NCBI GenBank assembly: GCA_964530525.1
Contig: CAZHBH010000029.1
Span: 1 to 27,637 of the forward strand
Source of the DNA: CAYNQN01 sp964530525
GTDB lineage: Bacteria; Actinomycetota; Acidimicrobiia; Acidimicrobiales; Acidimicrobilacustridaceae
DNA length: 27,637 nucleotides
Direction of reading: 5' to 3'
The position numbers and the translations under genes were made by a program. Positions 1-9,094 of this stretch are shown in pieces (the stretch's first letter is position 1; every line of letters starts with the position of its first letter). The notes under the pieces were generated by a model. It ran no database searches, was not told the origin of the DNA, and worked only from the letters and a program-made list of their open reading frames with translations.

Positions 1-505
1 TCGTCGAGCAGCAGGAGCGCTGGCTCGGTGGCCATGGCGCGGGCCAGGGCCAGCCTCTGCTGCTCGCCCCCCGACCGGGTGCCGGCCATCTGCGAGCGCC
101 GCTCCTTGAGCCGGGGGAAGCGGCTGTACGAGCGTTCCTCGGCGTCGCGCATCTTCACGCCGCCGTAGGTCATCATCTGGATGTTCTCCCGCACCGTGAG
201 GTTGGGGAACACGCCACGACCCTCGGGGATGGTGCAGACACCTATGCGCGCCAGGCGATCGGGGGCTACCCCGTCCACCCGGCGGCCGGCGAGCATCACC
301 ACTCCCGCCGTGGGCTCCATGAGGCCGCTGCACACCTTGATGGTGGTGGTCTTGCCCGCGCCGTTCGGGCCGAGCAACGCCATCACCGACCCGGCCGGCA
401 GGGCCAGGTCGACGCCGTGGAGCACCTCGATGCGCCCGTATGCGGCCTTGATGCCGGAGAGCTCCAACATGGGCTCGGCCTCGGGGGTCGAGGAGGTGAG
501 CGACA

Positions 506-506
<1 letters not shown>
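1..506 (-). CDS. livF: Branched-chain amino acid-type ABC transporter ATPase LivF (partial)
   Basis: This is the cytoplasmic ATPase that pairs with LivG to power a Liv-type importer. Only the first 168 codons are present; the 3' end lies beyond base 1. Translation of the reverse strand shows a Walker A motif GPNGAGKTT near residues 46-54, a LivF-typical IPEGRGVFPNLTVREN stretch (Q-loop to helical domain), an ABC signature SGGEQQR and the beginning of Walker B (LLLLD) at the edge. The ATG at 504-506 is preceded by AAGGAGG about 7 bases upstream. It overlaps the livG stop by one base (TGATG), so translation is probably coupled. An internal ATG 12 codons downstream (MLELSGIKAAYG) is closer to the usual family N-terminus and is an alternative start. 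Assignment to LivF rather than LivG rests on the EGRGVFPNLTV motif and the gene order. The substrate is not shown by the sequence. Confidence 0.95.
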
Positions 507-1243
<737 letters not shown>

Positions 1244-1290
1244 GTCAGCCCCCCTCCCCCGCCGCCGGGGCGAGGGGCTCGGCCATCGGC

Positions 1291-3342
1291 TCAACCTCGG
1301 GCTGTGCCACTGCCGGTCACCTCCAGCTCGCTCAGCGCCAGGGCTCGGTCGATCCGGGCAAGGTCGTCGTCGGTGAACGCCCGGGTGATGCCCAGGCTCT
1401 CCACGTCGTAGCGGGGGCCTCCGGGCAGCAGCGACGACCGGTCGTCGCGCTCGCCACGGCGGGTGTAGGAGGCCTTGTCGAAGAAGTCCTTCACCTTGTT
1501 CACGGTGATGTTGGCGATGCCGTTGGGGTTCCGGCCGAGCGTGATGCCTATCAGTCCAGGGCCCACCAGGAAGAGGGTGCTGAGGGCGGGCACGGCCTCG
1601 CTGAGCACCGGGAGGAGGGCGAGGATGGCGCCGCCCACCAGTGCGCCGCTCACCATGGCGATGCCGCCGGCGACCGCCAGCAGCAAGATGGGCAGGCCCT
1701 GCATCGCGTTGAAGCTGAACACGAACGCCGTGCCCGACATGCTGGTGAGCATCGCTCCGCCGAGCCCGGCGATGGCGGCCGAGAGGGCGAACACCTGGAG
1801 CTTGGTGACGGTGAGGTTGAGGCCCAGCGTGGCGCATGCGGCGGGGCTGTCCTTCATCGCCTGCAGACGCCGGCCGAAGCGGCCGAGGCGCAGCCACACC
1901 ACGAAGAGGCCCACGAGCGCGAACACCACCGACAGGAACACCAGGTACGAGGTGTTGGTGCCGAACGAGAGCCCGAGGATCTCCGGGCGCGGCACGCTTA
2001 GGGACCCCGACGGGAACACCCGTTGCTGGTTGAACACGACCGAGTCCATGAACACGGCGAACGCGAAGGTCGACAGCGCCAGGTAGATGCCGCGCAGGCG
2101 CAAGGCGGGCAGGGCCACGACGGCACCGACCACCGCTGGGATCCCTATGGCGGCCACCAGGCCGAGGAGGCTGCCGTCTGCTCCCCACGTCGCCATGAAG
2201 ACCGCTCCGAGGCCGGCGAAGCTGATCTGCGCCAGCGAGATCTGGCCTCCGAAGCCGGTCAGCGGAACCAGCGACAGCATGATCAGGCCGTAGCCGAACG
2301 CCTCACCCCACGCGATGCTGTTGCCCTCGCTCAGCAGCTGCGACAACACGAGCGTGCCCACCACCAGGGCCACCGCAGCCGCCAGCGACGTCTTGAGGGT
2401 GGGCCGCATGATGCGTTCTCGGCTGCGAATCACGCCGTGGACGCGAAGGGGCGCCTGCGGCAGCAGCAGCAACGTCACGAAGAGCATGATCATCGGCACG
2501 GCGAGGCCGAGGGGGGTGAACAGGTTGATGCCGGAGGGCAGCCAGCTCGGGTCCTCCTTGGGCAGGTACGGGGTGGCGTACGCCGAGAGGAGCCCGAGGA
2601 TGATGGCGCCCACGAAGGTCATGGGGAGGCTGGTGAGTCGGCCCACGATGGCCGCTGCGAAGGCGTTCACCACCAGGAGCGTCAGCGCGGTGGCCTCGAG
2701 GCCCAGCTTCTCTGCCACGAGGATGCCGGCCAGGGCTGCCAGAGACGAGCCGAGCGCCCAGCTGAGCGCCGACGAGCGCCCGGGGCGGCCACCGTTGAGC
2801 TCCACCAGCGACCGGTTCGAGACGACCGCCCGCATGGCCACCCCCGCACGCGTGTTGAAGAGCAGCAGGCGCAGTCCGATCGCCACCGCCACCGCCACCA
2901 GGATCACGACTATCTGGTGGTACGTGACGTTGACCCCGAAGATCTCCACGTTCTGGCCGCTGAAGAAGGGCTGGACGCTGCGCGGGCTCCCGGTGGGCCA
3001 GATGACGGGTGCCAGGGCGAGGAGCGCGGCGAAGACACCCACGGTGACCACGGTCTTGGTCACCTCGCTGGTCCCCTCCAGCCCGCGCATGATCACCAGG
3101 TCGAGCAGGCCCCCGAACAGCGGGGCGATCACGAGGAGCACGAGAGCTATGGCCAGCCATCCCGGCATGCCCCAGTCGACGTGCAGCTGCCAGTAGACGA
3201 AGGCAGCCATCATGCCCACCGCGCCGTGGGCGAAGTTGAAGATGCCCGACGTGGTGTAGGTGACCACCAAGCCGCTGGCCGCGACGGCGAAGATGCCTGC
3301 CGCGACCAGCCCGGCGACGGTGTAGGTGAGGAACTGGTCCAC
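1291..3342 (-). CDS. livHM: Fused Liv-type ABC permease (LivH-LivM in one chain)
   Basis: Single 683-residue chain carrying both transmembrane subunits of the importer. Residues 1 to about 305 are LivH-like: early helices with TTSGIFNFAHGAVGM, then a cytoplasmic loop NTRAGVAMRAVVSNR that should contact an ATPase. From about 315 to 610 it is LivM-like: GYGLIMLSLVPLTGFGGQIS, LRLRGIYLALSTFAFA, and the ATPase-contact loop GRRLQAMKDSPAACATLGL. No stop or start separates the halves. The last ~75 residues (after LVGPGLIGITLGRNPNGI) form a charged, probably cytoplasmic tail absent from typical LivM. The start is GTG at 3340-3342, 29 bases after the livK stop, and livG follows 47 bases downstream. Separate livH and livM genes are the norm; fused forms are known in actinobacteria and proteobacteria. 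The function is confident, the substrate unknown. Confidence 0.93.
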   Translation of the reverse strand: MDQFLTYTVAGLVAAGIFAVAASGLVVTYTTSGIFNFAHGAVGMMAAFVYWQLHVDWGMPGWLAIALVLLVIAPLFGGLLDLVIMRGLEGTSEVTKTVVTVGVFAALLALAPVIWPTGSPRSVQPFFSGQNVEIFGVNVTYHQIVVILVAVAVAIGLRLLLFNTRAGVAMRAVVSNRSLVELNGGRPGRSSALSWALGSSLAALAGILVAEKLGLEATALTLLVVNAFAAAIVGRLTSLPMTFVGAIILGLLSAYATPYLPKEDPSWLPSGINLFTPLGLAVPMIMLFVTLLLLPQAPLRVHGVIRSRERIMRPTLKTSLAAAVALVVGTLVLSQLLSEGNSIAWGEAFGYGLIMLSLVPLTGFGGQISLAQISFAGLGAVFMATWGADGSLLGLVAAIGIPAVVGAVVALPALRLRGIYLALSTFAFAVFMDSVVFNQQRVFPSGSLSVPRPEILGLSFGTNTSYLVFLSVVFALVGLFVVWLRLGRFGRRLQAMKDSPAACATLGLNLTVTKLQVFALSAAIAGLGGAMLTSMSGTAFVFSFNAMQGLPILLLAVAGGIAMVSGALVGGAILALLPVLSEAVPALSTLFLVGPGLIGITLGRNPNGIANITVNKVKDFFDKASYTRRGERDDRSSLLPGGPRYDVESLGITRAFTDDDLARIDRALALSELEVTGSGTARG

Positions 3343-3371
3343 GCTGTGCGCGCTAGCTCAGACCGGTGCCG

Positions 3372-4784
3372 TCAGCCCTGGCGCTTGGCGCCCTGCTGGC
3401 GATCTGCAGGGACCCCAACGGCGTTCAGGTCGAGCGGCACGACGTTGTCGGGGTTGCAGTCGAAGCCGTTGCCGGACTCGTAGACGGCCGAGTTGGCCTG
3501 CTGGGTGGGGTAGGCCCTCTGGTACTGCTCGCCCTTGAGCTGCATCATGATGAAGCAGGGCGCCCCCACGTTGTTGCCCGGGTCGGACTGGCCGTGGAGC
3601 CCGCCACCGGTCCACGAGTGGATCTGCGAGAGCTGCTCGGCGAGGCCGGCGCGGGTGACGTTGGAGCCGAGGGCCTTGGCAGCCGTGGCGAAGAGCAGGC
3701 CGGCGGAGAAGGCCTGCACCCCGAGGAGCTCGACCACCCGGTCGTTGGCGGGGATGACCTCCATGGCCTCGAGGAACTCTGCCGTGGCGGGGTTCTCGTC
3801 GGCCTCCTCGAACGGCCACACCGTGATCCGCACGTAGGCGTCCTCCATCGTGCCCTCGGCACGTGGCGGGTACGAGAGGTTGTAGTAGTTGGCCTCGAGC
3901 TCCAGGACCTGTGGCTTGTAGGCCTGGTCACGCATGGTCTTGAAGAGCGGGAGGGCCAGCTCGAGGGCACCGGAGTAGGTCATGTACTCGGCACCGGAGT
4001 TCTTCATCTGGAGCACCTGGTTGAGGCCCGCGAGGTCCTGCAGCGAGACGCGGTCGTTGATGATCCAGTTGAACCCGACCGAGCCGTAGGCCGCGACCTG
4101 GCGCTTGATCTGGATGTCGGTCACCGCCGTCTGGAGGGCCAGGGCCGCAGCGTTCTGCGCCGCCTCGGGGAAGGTCTCCTGAACCCACTGGGCCGGACCC
4201 ACGAGGTAGGTGTTGGCCGGGTTGGGAAGGGGCTGGAAGGTGAGGTCTGCCCCGGTCTGCTCGGGGCTCACCGCCGCTGCGGGGACGTTGACGAGACCGC
4301 AGTCGACCTGGGCCTGAGCGCCCGTCTCGTCGAAGACGTTGATCCCGCCGACGAGCGCCAGTGCGTTCTGGCAACCAGGCTCGACGGCCTGGGTCTTGAA
4401 GGCGGTGCCGCGGGTGTTCTTCCACTCCACCTTGAGCTCGCGGCCGTTGATGCCGCCCTGGGCGTTGCACCACTGGGCGAAGGCGTCCATGGCCTGGCCG
4501 GCTCCCTTGTTCACGCCGGGAGCGAGGCCGAACTCGTGGTCGTCGTAGGTGTAGACGGTGATGGAGTCGTCGGTTACGCCCACGTCGGTGGCGCCGGATG
4601 CGTCGCCGGGGCCGCACGGCGACTCGATGGTGCCGAACATGTCGTCCATGGTGAGCTCGCCGGCGCTCGCCTGGGTGGTGGTCGAACCCGAGGGGGGATC
4701 GCCGCTGTCGTTGCGCGAGCCGCACGCAGTGGCGGCTACCACCAGCGCTGCGACGGTGAACACCGCTGCAATGCGTACTTTCAC
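3372..4784 (-). CDS. livK: Liv-type ABC transporter substrate-binding lipoprotein
   Basis: Predicted membrane-anchored receptor that captures the importer's substrate outside the membrane (periplasmic-binding protein family Peripla_BP_6), 470 residues. The N-terminus MKVRIAAVFTVAALVVAATAC is a lipoprotein signal with the modified cysteine at residue 21. A Gly/Ser/Thr linker follows, then a ligand-binding fold starting VGVTDDSITVYTYDDHEF, with AFAQWCNAQGGINGREL typical of the family's first lobe. It is longer than E. coli LivK (about 350 residues mature), as is common for actinobacterial receptors, which often bind aromatic or branched carboxylates rather than leucine. I chose GTG at 4782-4784, with GGGGGA a few bases upstream. 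An ATG two bases upstream is out of frame and hits a stop at once. It is the first gene of the transporter operon and carries a promoter/operator just upstream. Confidence 0.9.
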   Translation of the reverse strand: MKVRIAAVFTVAALVVAATACGSRNDSGDPPSGSTTTQASAGELTMDDMFGTIESPCGPGDASGATDVGVTDDSITVYTYDDHEFGLAPGVNKGAGQAMDAFAQWCNAQGGINGRELKVEWKNTRGTAFKTQAVEPGCQNALALVGGINVFDETGAQAQVDCGLVNVPAAAVSPEQTGADLTFQPLPNPANTYLVGPAQWVQETFPEAAQNAAALALQTAVTDIQIKRQVAAYGSVGFNWIINDRVSLQDLAGLNQVLQMKNSGAEYMTYSGALELALPLFKTMRDQAYKPQVLELEANYYNLSYPPRAEGTMEDAYVRITVWPFEEADENPATAEFLEAMEVIPANDRVVELLGVQAFSAGLLFATAAKALGSNVTRAGLAEQLSQIHSWTGGGLHGQSDPGNNVGAPCFIMMQLKGEQYQRAYPTQQANSAVYESGNGFDCNPDNVVPLDLNAVGVPADRQQGAKRQG

Positions 4785-4830
4785 ATTTCCCCCAAGGTCT
4801 CCGTTAGGGCTGCGAAGCCCTCCCGCCCTA

Positions 4831-4871
4831 CTGACGGCACGTCAGAGTAACACCCCGCCGGACGTCGTCCA
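4831..4871 (-). promoter_or_regulatory. Candidate livK promoter with overlapping palindromic operator
   Basis: CTGACG-GCA-CGTCAG (4831-4845) is a perfect inverted repeat with 6-base arms and a 3-base centre. On the minus strand a TAnnnT-type -10 box, TACTCT (4844-4849), overlaps its edge, and TGGACG (4866-4871) sits 16 bases upstream as a possible -35. The predicted start point falls inside the palindrome, a repressor-like position, 47-61 bases from the livK start codon. The same 15-base layout with 12 identical bases recurs upstream of the SDR gene at 12937. The palindrome is seen directly. Promoter and operator function is inferred, and the regulator is unknown, with a TetR-type dimer most likely from site size. 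Confidence 0.6.
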
Positions 4872-4889
4872 GCTTCGGCCGGCCGGGGT

Positions 4890-6035
4890 TCAGCCGACGG
4901 CACCTGCCTGGCGGAGTCCCGCTATGGCGGCCTCGTCGAACCCCGCCTCGGCGAGGAGCTCGTCGGTGTGGTGGCCCGGCGGCGCCGGGGGCCTGTCGAG
5001 GGTTGCGGGCGTGCGATCGAAGCGTGGGGCGGGCGCCGGCTGCAGCACTCCGCCCTCGTGCACGTAGGTGCCACGGGCCATCAGGTGGGGGTCGTCGCCC
5101 ACGTCCAGCAGCGAGCGCACCGGGGCCACGCAGGCGTCGACGCCGTCGAACGCCTCCACCCACTCGGCCTGCGTTCGCTGCCGGAAGATGTCTGCCAGGC
5201 GCTGCTTCATGGCAGGCCAGCTCGCCTTGTCGTCTTGCGGTGGCAGCTCGGCGGGGTCCAGGCCGAGGGTGGCGAGGAGGTTGGCGTAGAACTGGGGCTC
5301 GAGGGCGCCGACGGTCATCCACCGGCCGTCGGAGGTCTCGTAGACCTCGTAGAAGTGGGAACCCGTGTCGAGCCAGTTGGTGCCGCGCTCGGGGCCGAAG
5401 AACCCCATGGTGAAGGCCGGACCGATCGGGCCGGCCAGCAGTGCCACCCCGTCGACCATGGCCGCGTCGATCACCTGGCCCTGACCCGAGCGCGCCCGCT
5501 CGACGAGGGCAGCGCACACCCCCAGGGCGAGCAGCATCCCTCCCCCGCCGAAGTCGGCCAGCAGGTTGAGGGGCGGCGTGGGGGCCTGTCCCGCCCGACC
5601 CATGTGGGCGAGGGGGCCGGCGAGGCCCAGGTAGTTGATGTCGTGCCCGGCGCGGTCCGCCAGCGGGCCGGTCTGGCCCCACCCGGTCATGCGGGCGTAG
5701 ACGAGGGCGGGGTCGCGACCCAGAAGGACCTCGGGCCCGAAGCCCAGCCGCTCGGCGACGCCCGGCCGGAAGCCCTCGACGAACACGTCGGCAGCCGCGG
5801 TGAGCTCCAGGAGCACCTCCAGGCCGGCGGGGTTCTTCAGATCTAGGGCGATCGAGCGCCGGCCCCGCCCCGTCACGTTAGAGGAGGCCGATCCCAGCGG
5901 CGCCCCCATCGCCTGGTCGCGCCGGTCGACGACGGTGACGTCGGCCCCCAGGTCGGCCAGGATCATCGCCCCGAACGGCGCCGGGCCCAGCCCGGCCACC
6001 TCCAAGACCTTCACACCCTGCAGTGGCCCAGACAT
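4890..6035 (-). CDS. mcr: Alpha-methylacyl-CoA racemase (family III CoA-transferase fold)
   Basis: Likely interconverts 2R- and 2S-methylacyl-CoA esters so that branched chains can enter beta-oxidation; in sterol degradation this is the 25R/25S step. The 381-residue chain belongs to the CaiB/BaiF (family III) fold. N-terminal VKVLEVAGLGPAPFGAMILADLGADV is the CoA-binding start. AGHDINYLGLAG places His131 where the mycobacterial MCR catalytic histidine lies. NLLADFGGGGM places Asp161 at the catalytic aspartate, and FYEVYETSDGRWM (Glu230) matches the acidic loop. These racemase hallmarks argue against an ordinary CoA-transferase. The ATG at 6033-6035 has GGGGGAG close upstream. The gene diverges from the P450 at 6306, and the livK promoter begins right after its stop. 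Family assignment is strong; the physiological substrate is inferred from neighbours. Confidence 0.9.
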   Translation of the reverse strand: MSGPLQGVKVLEVAGLGPAPFGAMILADLGADVTVVDRRDQAMGAPLGSASSNVTGRGRRSIALDLKNPAGLEVLLELTAAADVFVEGFRPGVAERLGFGPEVLLGRDPALVYARMTGWGQTGPLADRAGHDINYLGLAGPLAHMGRAGQAPTPPLNLLADFGGGGMLLALGVCAALVERARSGQGQVIDAAMVDGVALLAGPIGPAFTMGFFGPERGTNWLDTGSHFYEVYETSDGRWMTVGALEPQFYANLLATLGLDPAELPPQDDKASWPAMKQRLADIFRQRTQAEWVEAFDGVDACVAPVRSLLDVGDDPHLMARGTYVHEGGVLQPAPAPRFDRTPATLDRPPAPPGHHTDELLAEAGFDEAAIAGLRQAGAVG

Positions 6036-6260
6036 TGCTCCCCCATCTTCAATCGAGCAGCGACACGTCCGGATCTCCCACCGGGCGCTGCACGGGGGAT
6101 CGTAACCAGCTCCCTGGCGCGACAGTTTCGACTGGGCCGGGGGGTGACGGCGAGCATCGGCCCGCCTGCCTAGCGCAGCCTGCAGGTGGGCTGGATCTGG
6201 GCACCGAGGTGACGCAGGCGGAGCGTGAGCCAGGGCCGTGTTCGCCGGCAGGACCCGCCG

Positions 6261-6291
6261 GCCCGGTCAAGCGGGTACGCTCGCACCGGGC
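6261..6291 (+). promoter_or_regulatory. Inverted repeat and possible -10 upstream of P450
   Basis: GCCCGGT (6261-6267) and ACCGGGC (6285-6291) form perfect 7-base arms around 17 bases that hold TACGCT (6276-6281), a TAnnnT-type -10 candidate 24 bases before the P450 start codon. The repeat ends 14 bases before that ATG. It could be an operator or a leader hairpin. No matching -35 is obvious, and GC-rich repeats arise easily by chance in this sequence, so confidence is low. The rest of the 270-base divergent gap shows only a short GCCGGC-N7-GCCGGC repeat (6244-6262). Confidence 0.35.
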
Positions 6292-6305
6292 GAAAGGGGG
6301 CGGTT

Positions 6306-7553
6306 ATGGACGTAGCGGACGTCGATCTGCTGGATCCGGACGTGTTCCGCGAGGGCAGGCACCACGAGATGTTCTCGTTGCTGCGCCACGAGGACCCCGT
6401 TCACCTCCACCCCGAACCAGACGGCCCGGGCTTCTGGTGCATCACCCGGCACGCCGACCTCATAACGGTGAACCGGGACTGGGAGGCCTTCTCGTCCGCG
6501 GCCTGGGGCATCAGCATCCCCGACATCCCCCTGGAGGGGGAGCACGCCATGGTGCGGGAGATGATGCTCTACATGGACCCGCCGCGGCACACGCGCTACC
6601 GGCTCCTGGTGAACAAGGGCTTCACCCCGCGGATGATCGGATTGCTGGAGACCGGCCTTCGCACCAGGTCGCGGCTCATCGTCGACAACGTCATCGAGCG
6701 CGGCGAGTGCGACTTCGTCGTCGACGTGTCGTCCGAGCTTCCCCTCCAGGCGATCGCAGAGCTGATGGGCGTCCCCCAGGAGGACCGCCACAAGATCTTC
6801 GACTGGACCAACCGCCTCATCGGCGTGGACGACCCCGAGTTCGAGGGCGACCGCGAGTCGGCCAGCGAAGCCGCCGGCGAGCTCTACCTCTACAGCAACC
6901 AGCTGGCTGCCGAGAGGCGCCACGACCCCAGGGACGACATCGTGAGCCGCCTGCTGGGCGCCGAGATCGAAGGCGACAAGCTCACCGAGGCCGAGTTCGA
7001 CATGTTCTTCCTGCTCCTCGCCGTCGCCGGCAACGAGACCACTCGCAACGCCACCTCGCACGGGATGAAGGCCCTGATGGACAACCCCGGCGAGATGGCA
7101 AAGCTCGTGGAGGACCCTGCAGGGCACATCGACTCGGCGGTGGAGGAGATCGTGCGCTGGGCGAGCCCTGTGATGCACTTCCGCCGCACGGCCATGGTCG
7201 ACTACGAGCTGGGCGGCAAGACGATCAAGGCGGGCGACAAGGTCGTGATGTGGCACATCTCGGCCAACCGCGACGAGACGGTGTTCGAAGATCCCTTCCG
7301 CTTCGACATCGACCGCGACCCCAACCCGCACATCGGCTTCGGTGGGGGCGGCCCGCACTTCTGCCTCGGCGCCAACCTGGCCCGCATGGAGCTGCGCCTG
7401 CTGTTCACCGAGATCGCCGAGCGCATGGGCGACATGGCGCCGGCGGGCGAGGTGGAGCACCTGCGCTCCAACTTCATAGGCGGCATCAAGCACATGCCCG
7501 TGAGGTTCTCCAGGGGAGGGCGTTCCCTCGAACCCACTGCCGTCGAAGTTTGA
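6306..7553 (+). CDS. Cytochrome P450, CYP124/CYP125-like
   Basis: Haem monooxygenase of 415 residues, soluble. The oxygen-activating I-helix reads AVAGNETTRN (about 239-248), the ExxR pair is Glu281 and Arg284, and the haem loop is FGGGGPHFCLGANLAR with the thiolate ligand Cys353. MDPPRHTRYR (about 90-99) is the B/C-helix motif of bacterial P450s. AGNETTRN plus FGGGGxHFCLGANLAR is characteristic of the actinobacterial CYP124/CYP125 group, which oxidises the terminal methyl of branched lipids and sterol side chains. I chose the ATG at 6306 because it follows AAAGGGGGCGGTT and gives MDVADVDLLDPDVF, a normal P450 start; the longer open frame from 6225 adds no conserved residues. It is divergent from the methylacyl-CoA racemase, which acts on the stereocentre such a P450 creates. 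Electron-transfer partners are not in the window. Confidence 0.93.
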   Translation: MDVADVDLLDPDVFREGRHHEMFSLLRHEDPVHLHPEPDGPGFWCITRHADLITVNRDWEAFSSAAWGISIPDIPLEGEHAMVREMMLYMDPPRHTRYRLLVNKGFTPRMIGLLETGLRTRSRLIVDNVIERGECDFVVDVSSELPLQAIAELMGVPQEDRHKIFDWTNRLIGVDDPEFEGDRESASEAAGELYLYSNQLAAERRHDPRDDIVSRLLGAEIEGDKLTEAEFDMFFLLLAVAGNETTRNATSHGMKALMDNPGEMAKLVEDPAGHIDSAVEEIVRWASPVMHFRRTAMVDYELGGKTIKAGDKVVMWHISANRDETVFEDPFRFDIDRDPNPHIGFGGGGPHFCLGANLARMELRLLFTEIAERMGDMAPAGEVEHLRSNFIGGIKHMPVRFSRGGRSLEPTAVEV

Positions 7554-7621
7554 CGGTCGGGGGTGACGAGCGGTCAGCAAGCCCGTCGGCGTAGTGGAGG
7601 GCTCCGCCAGGAGACCGCTGC

Positions 7622-7662
7622 GCAAGCGCCAGGGCTTGCAGCTACCCGGGCGGCAGGGCCCG
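7622..7662. terminator. Two stem-loops in convergent gap (possible bidirectional terminator)
   Basis: Between the P450 stop (7553) and the WS/DGAT stop (7670) lie two back-to-back hairpins: GCAAGC-N6-GCTTGC (7622-7639) and CGGGC-N6-GCCCG (7647-7662 region). Both have perfect arms. Neither is followed by a T-run on either strand, so classical intrinsic termination is not certain, but the position between convergent genes fits. Confidence 0.4.
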
Positions 7663-7669
7663 CCGATCG

Positions 7670-9064
7670 TCAAGAAGCACTGATCAGCTCCTGGAGGGCC
7701 AAGGGCACGCCCTCAGCCAACACCCACGGGTCGGGCACCACGTCACGGCAGACCATGAAGCCCACGTCCACCCGGTCGCGGTAGCTGAACACCGTCACGT
7801 TGATGCCGGTGCCGTAGATGAGCGGACCCATCGGGTAGAGGGCGGTGACCTCTGCCCCGGCGCAGTACATGGTGAAGGGCGGCCCCGGGACGTTGGAGAT
7901 GATGAGGTTCATGATCGGCGGGGTGCGCCGGTCGAGCGAGGCGGCGGAGTACATCCGCGCCGCCAGCGAGATGAGGGCCGGCGGTGCGGTCTCGGTGATG
8001 CCCATGATCTTGTCGGCGGCGAGTGCAGCGCGCATCTCCTTGGCACCGCGGGTGCTCTCGTTGATGGCCATGAGGCGTCGCACCGGATCGGTGATGTGGG
8101 TGGCCAGCGATGCGAACATCGCCCCCACCTTGGTGCCCACCTCGTTGGCATCCCCCTCTCCCCGCAGCGACACGGGCACCTGTGCGATGAGCGGCGAGGA
8201 GGGCAGCTCGTCGCGGGCCGCCAGGTAGCGCCTCAGCGCCCCTGAGCACACCGCCAGCACCACGTCGTTCACCTTCACGTCGTACGTCCGCTTGAGGGCC
8301 CGGACCTGCTCCAGGGGGATGCTCGCGTAGGCGAAGCGCCGGTGCGGCGTGAGCTCGGCGTTGAAGGACGTCCGTGGCGCCTGGAAGGGCGCTGGAGGTG
8401 ACTGGGGCTGGCGGAGGAAGCCCATGAAGGTGAGGCCCTGACGAGCGCTCGAGCGTGCGAAGCGGGCCATGCGCCACGGCGTGGCGGCCAACCCCGCCAC
8501 GCTCGACAGCGCCAGCTGCACCGACGTGGGCAGCTCCACCGGCCCTTCCGGAGGCGGCGCATCGGCCTCGCTCGGCTCGGGGGGGTTGGGCTCGAGGTCG
8601 AGGAGCATCGTCGCCAGCTCGCTGCCCGACACCCCGTCGATTATCGAGTGGTGGATCTTGGCGAGGAGGGCCACCATGCCACCCTCCAGGCCCTCGATGA
8701 CCCAGAACTCCCAGAGGGGCCTGCGGCGGTCGAGCTTGATCGCGACGAGGTCGCCGATGAGGTTGCCCAGCTGGCGCGGCCCTCCCGGAGGGGGGACGGC
8801 TATGCGCCTGATGTGGTCGTCTATGTCGAAGTCGTGGTCCTCCACCCAGCCCGGAAGGTCGAGGCCGAAGGGGACCTCCACCAGCTTCCAGCGGAACTGC
8901 GGCGCGAGGTGCAGCCTGCGGCTGATCCTGCGCTTCAGCTCTTCGACCCGGAAGCCGCCCGGTGCGGTGGAGGGGTCGAGGATCATCACTGCCGACACGT
9001 GCATGTGCCAGGCGGCGGTCTCCCCGTACAGGAAGGCGGCGTCCACCCCGCTCATCCGCTTCAT
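7670..9064 (-). CDS. Wax ester synthase / diacylglycerol O-acyltransferase (WS/DGAT)
   Basis: Transfers an acyl group from acyl-CoA to a long-chain alcohol or diacylglycerol to make wax ester or triacylglycerol, usually at the membrane or on lipid droplets. The 464 residues match the family's usual length. The active-site motif HHSIIDG (HHxxxDG) is at 138-144, the PLW motif at 116-118, and the conserved ND motif in VKVNDVVLAVCSGALR at 266-267. The N-terminus RMSGVDAAFLYGETAAWHMHV is typical. The start ATG at 9062-9064 has only a weak upstream purine stretch; a second in-frame ATG three codons on (MSGVDAAF) is possible. It lies 30 bases downstream of an acyl-CoA ligase gene and probably ends the same transcript, suggesting storage of the activated acyl groups. 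Mycobacteria encode many such paralogues, so substrate is not predictable. Confidence 0.93.
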   Translation of the reverse strand: MKRMSGVDAAFLYGETAAWHMHVSAVMILDPSTAPGGFRVEELKRRISRRLHLAPQFRWKLVEVPFGLDLPGWVEDHDFDIDDHIRRIAVPPPGGPRQLGNLIGDLVAIKLDRRRPLWEFWVIEGLEGGMVALLAKIHHSIIDGVSGSELATMLLDLEPNPPEPSEADAPPPEGPVELPTSVQLALSSVAGLAATPWRMARFARSSARQGLTFMGFLRQPQSPPAPFQAPRTSFNAELTPHRRFAYASIPLEQVRALKRTYDVKVNDVVLAVCSGALRRYLAARDELPSSPLIAQVPVSLRGEGDANEVGTKVGAMFASLATHITDPVRRLMAINESTRGAKEMRAALAADKIMGITETAPPALISLAARMYSAASLDRRTPPIMNLIISNVPGPPFTMYCAGAEVTALYPMGPLIYGTGINVTVFSYRDRVDVGFMVCRDVVPDPWVLAEGVPLALQELISAS

Positions 9065-9094
9065 CGGCGGTCGCCCGCGGCCCTCACCACCCGG

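Noticed and set aside
4784..4786. ATG start for livK two bases upstream of the GTG.
   Set aside because: It is out of frame and is followed immediately by a stop codon.
7564..7576. TGACGAGCGGTCA, similar in layout to the livK/SDR operator.
   Set aside because: Only the 4-base arms match, it lies just after the P450 stop between convergent genes, and no promoter is beside it.
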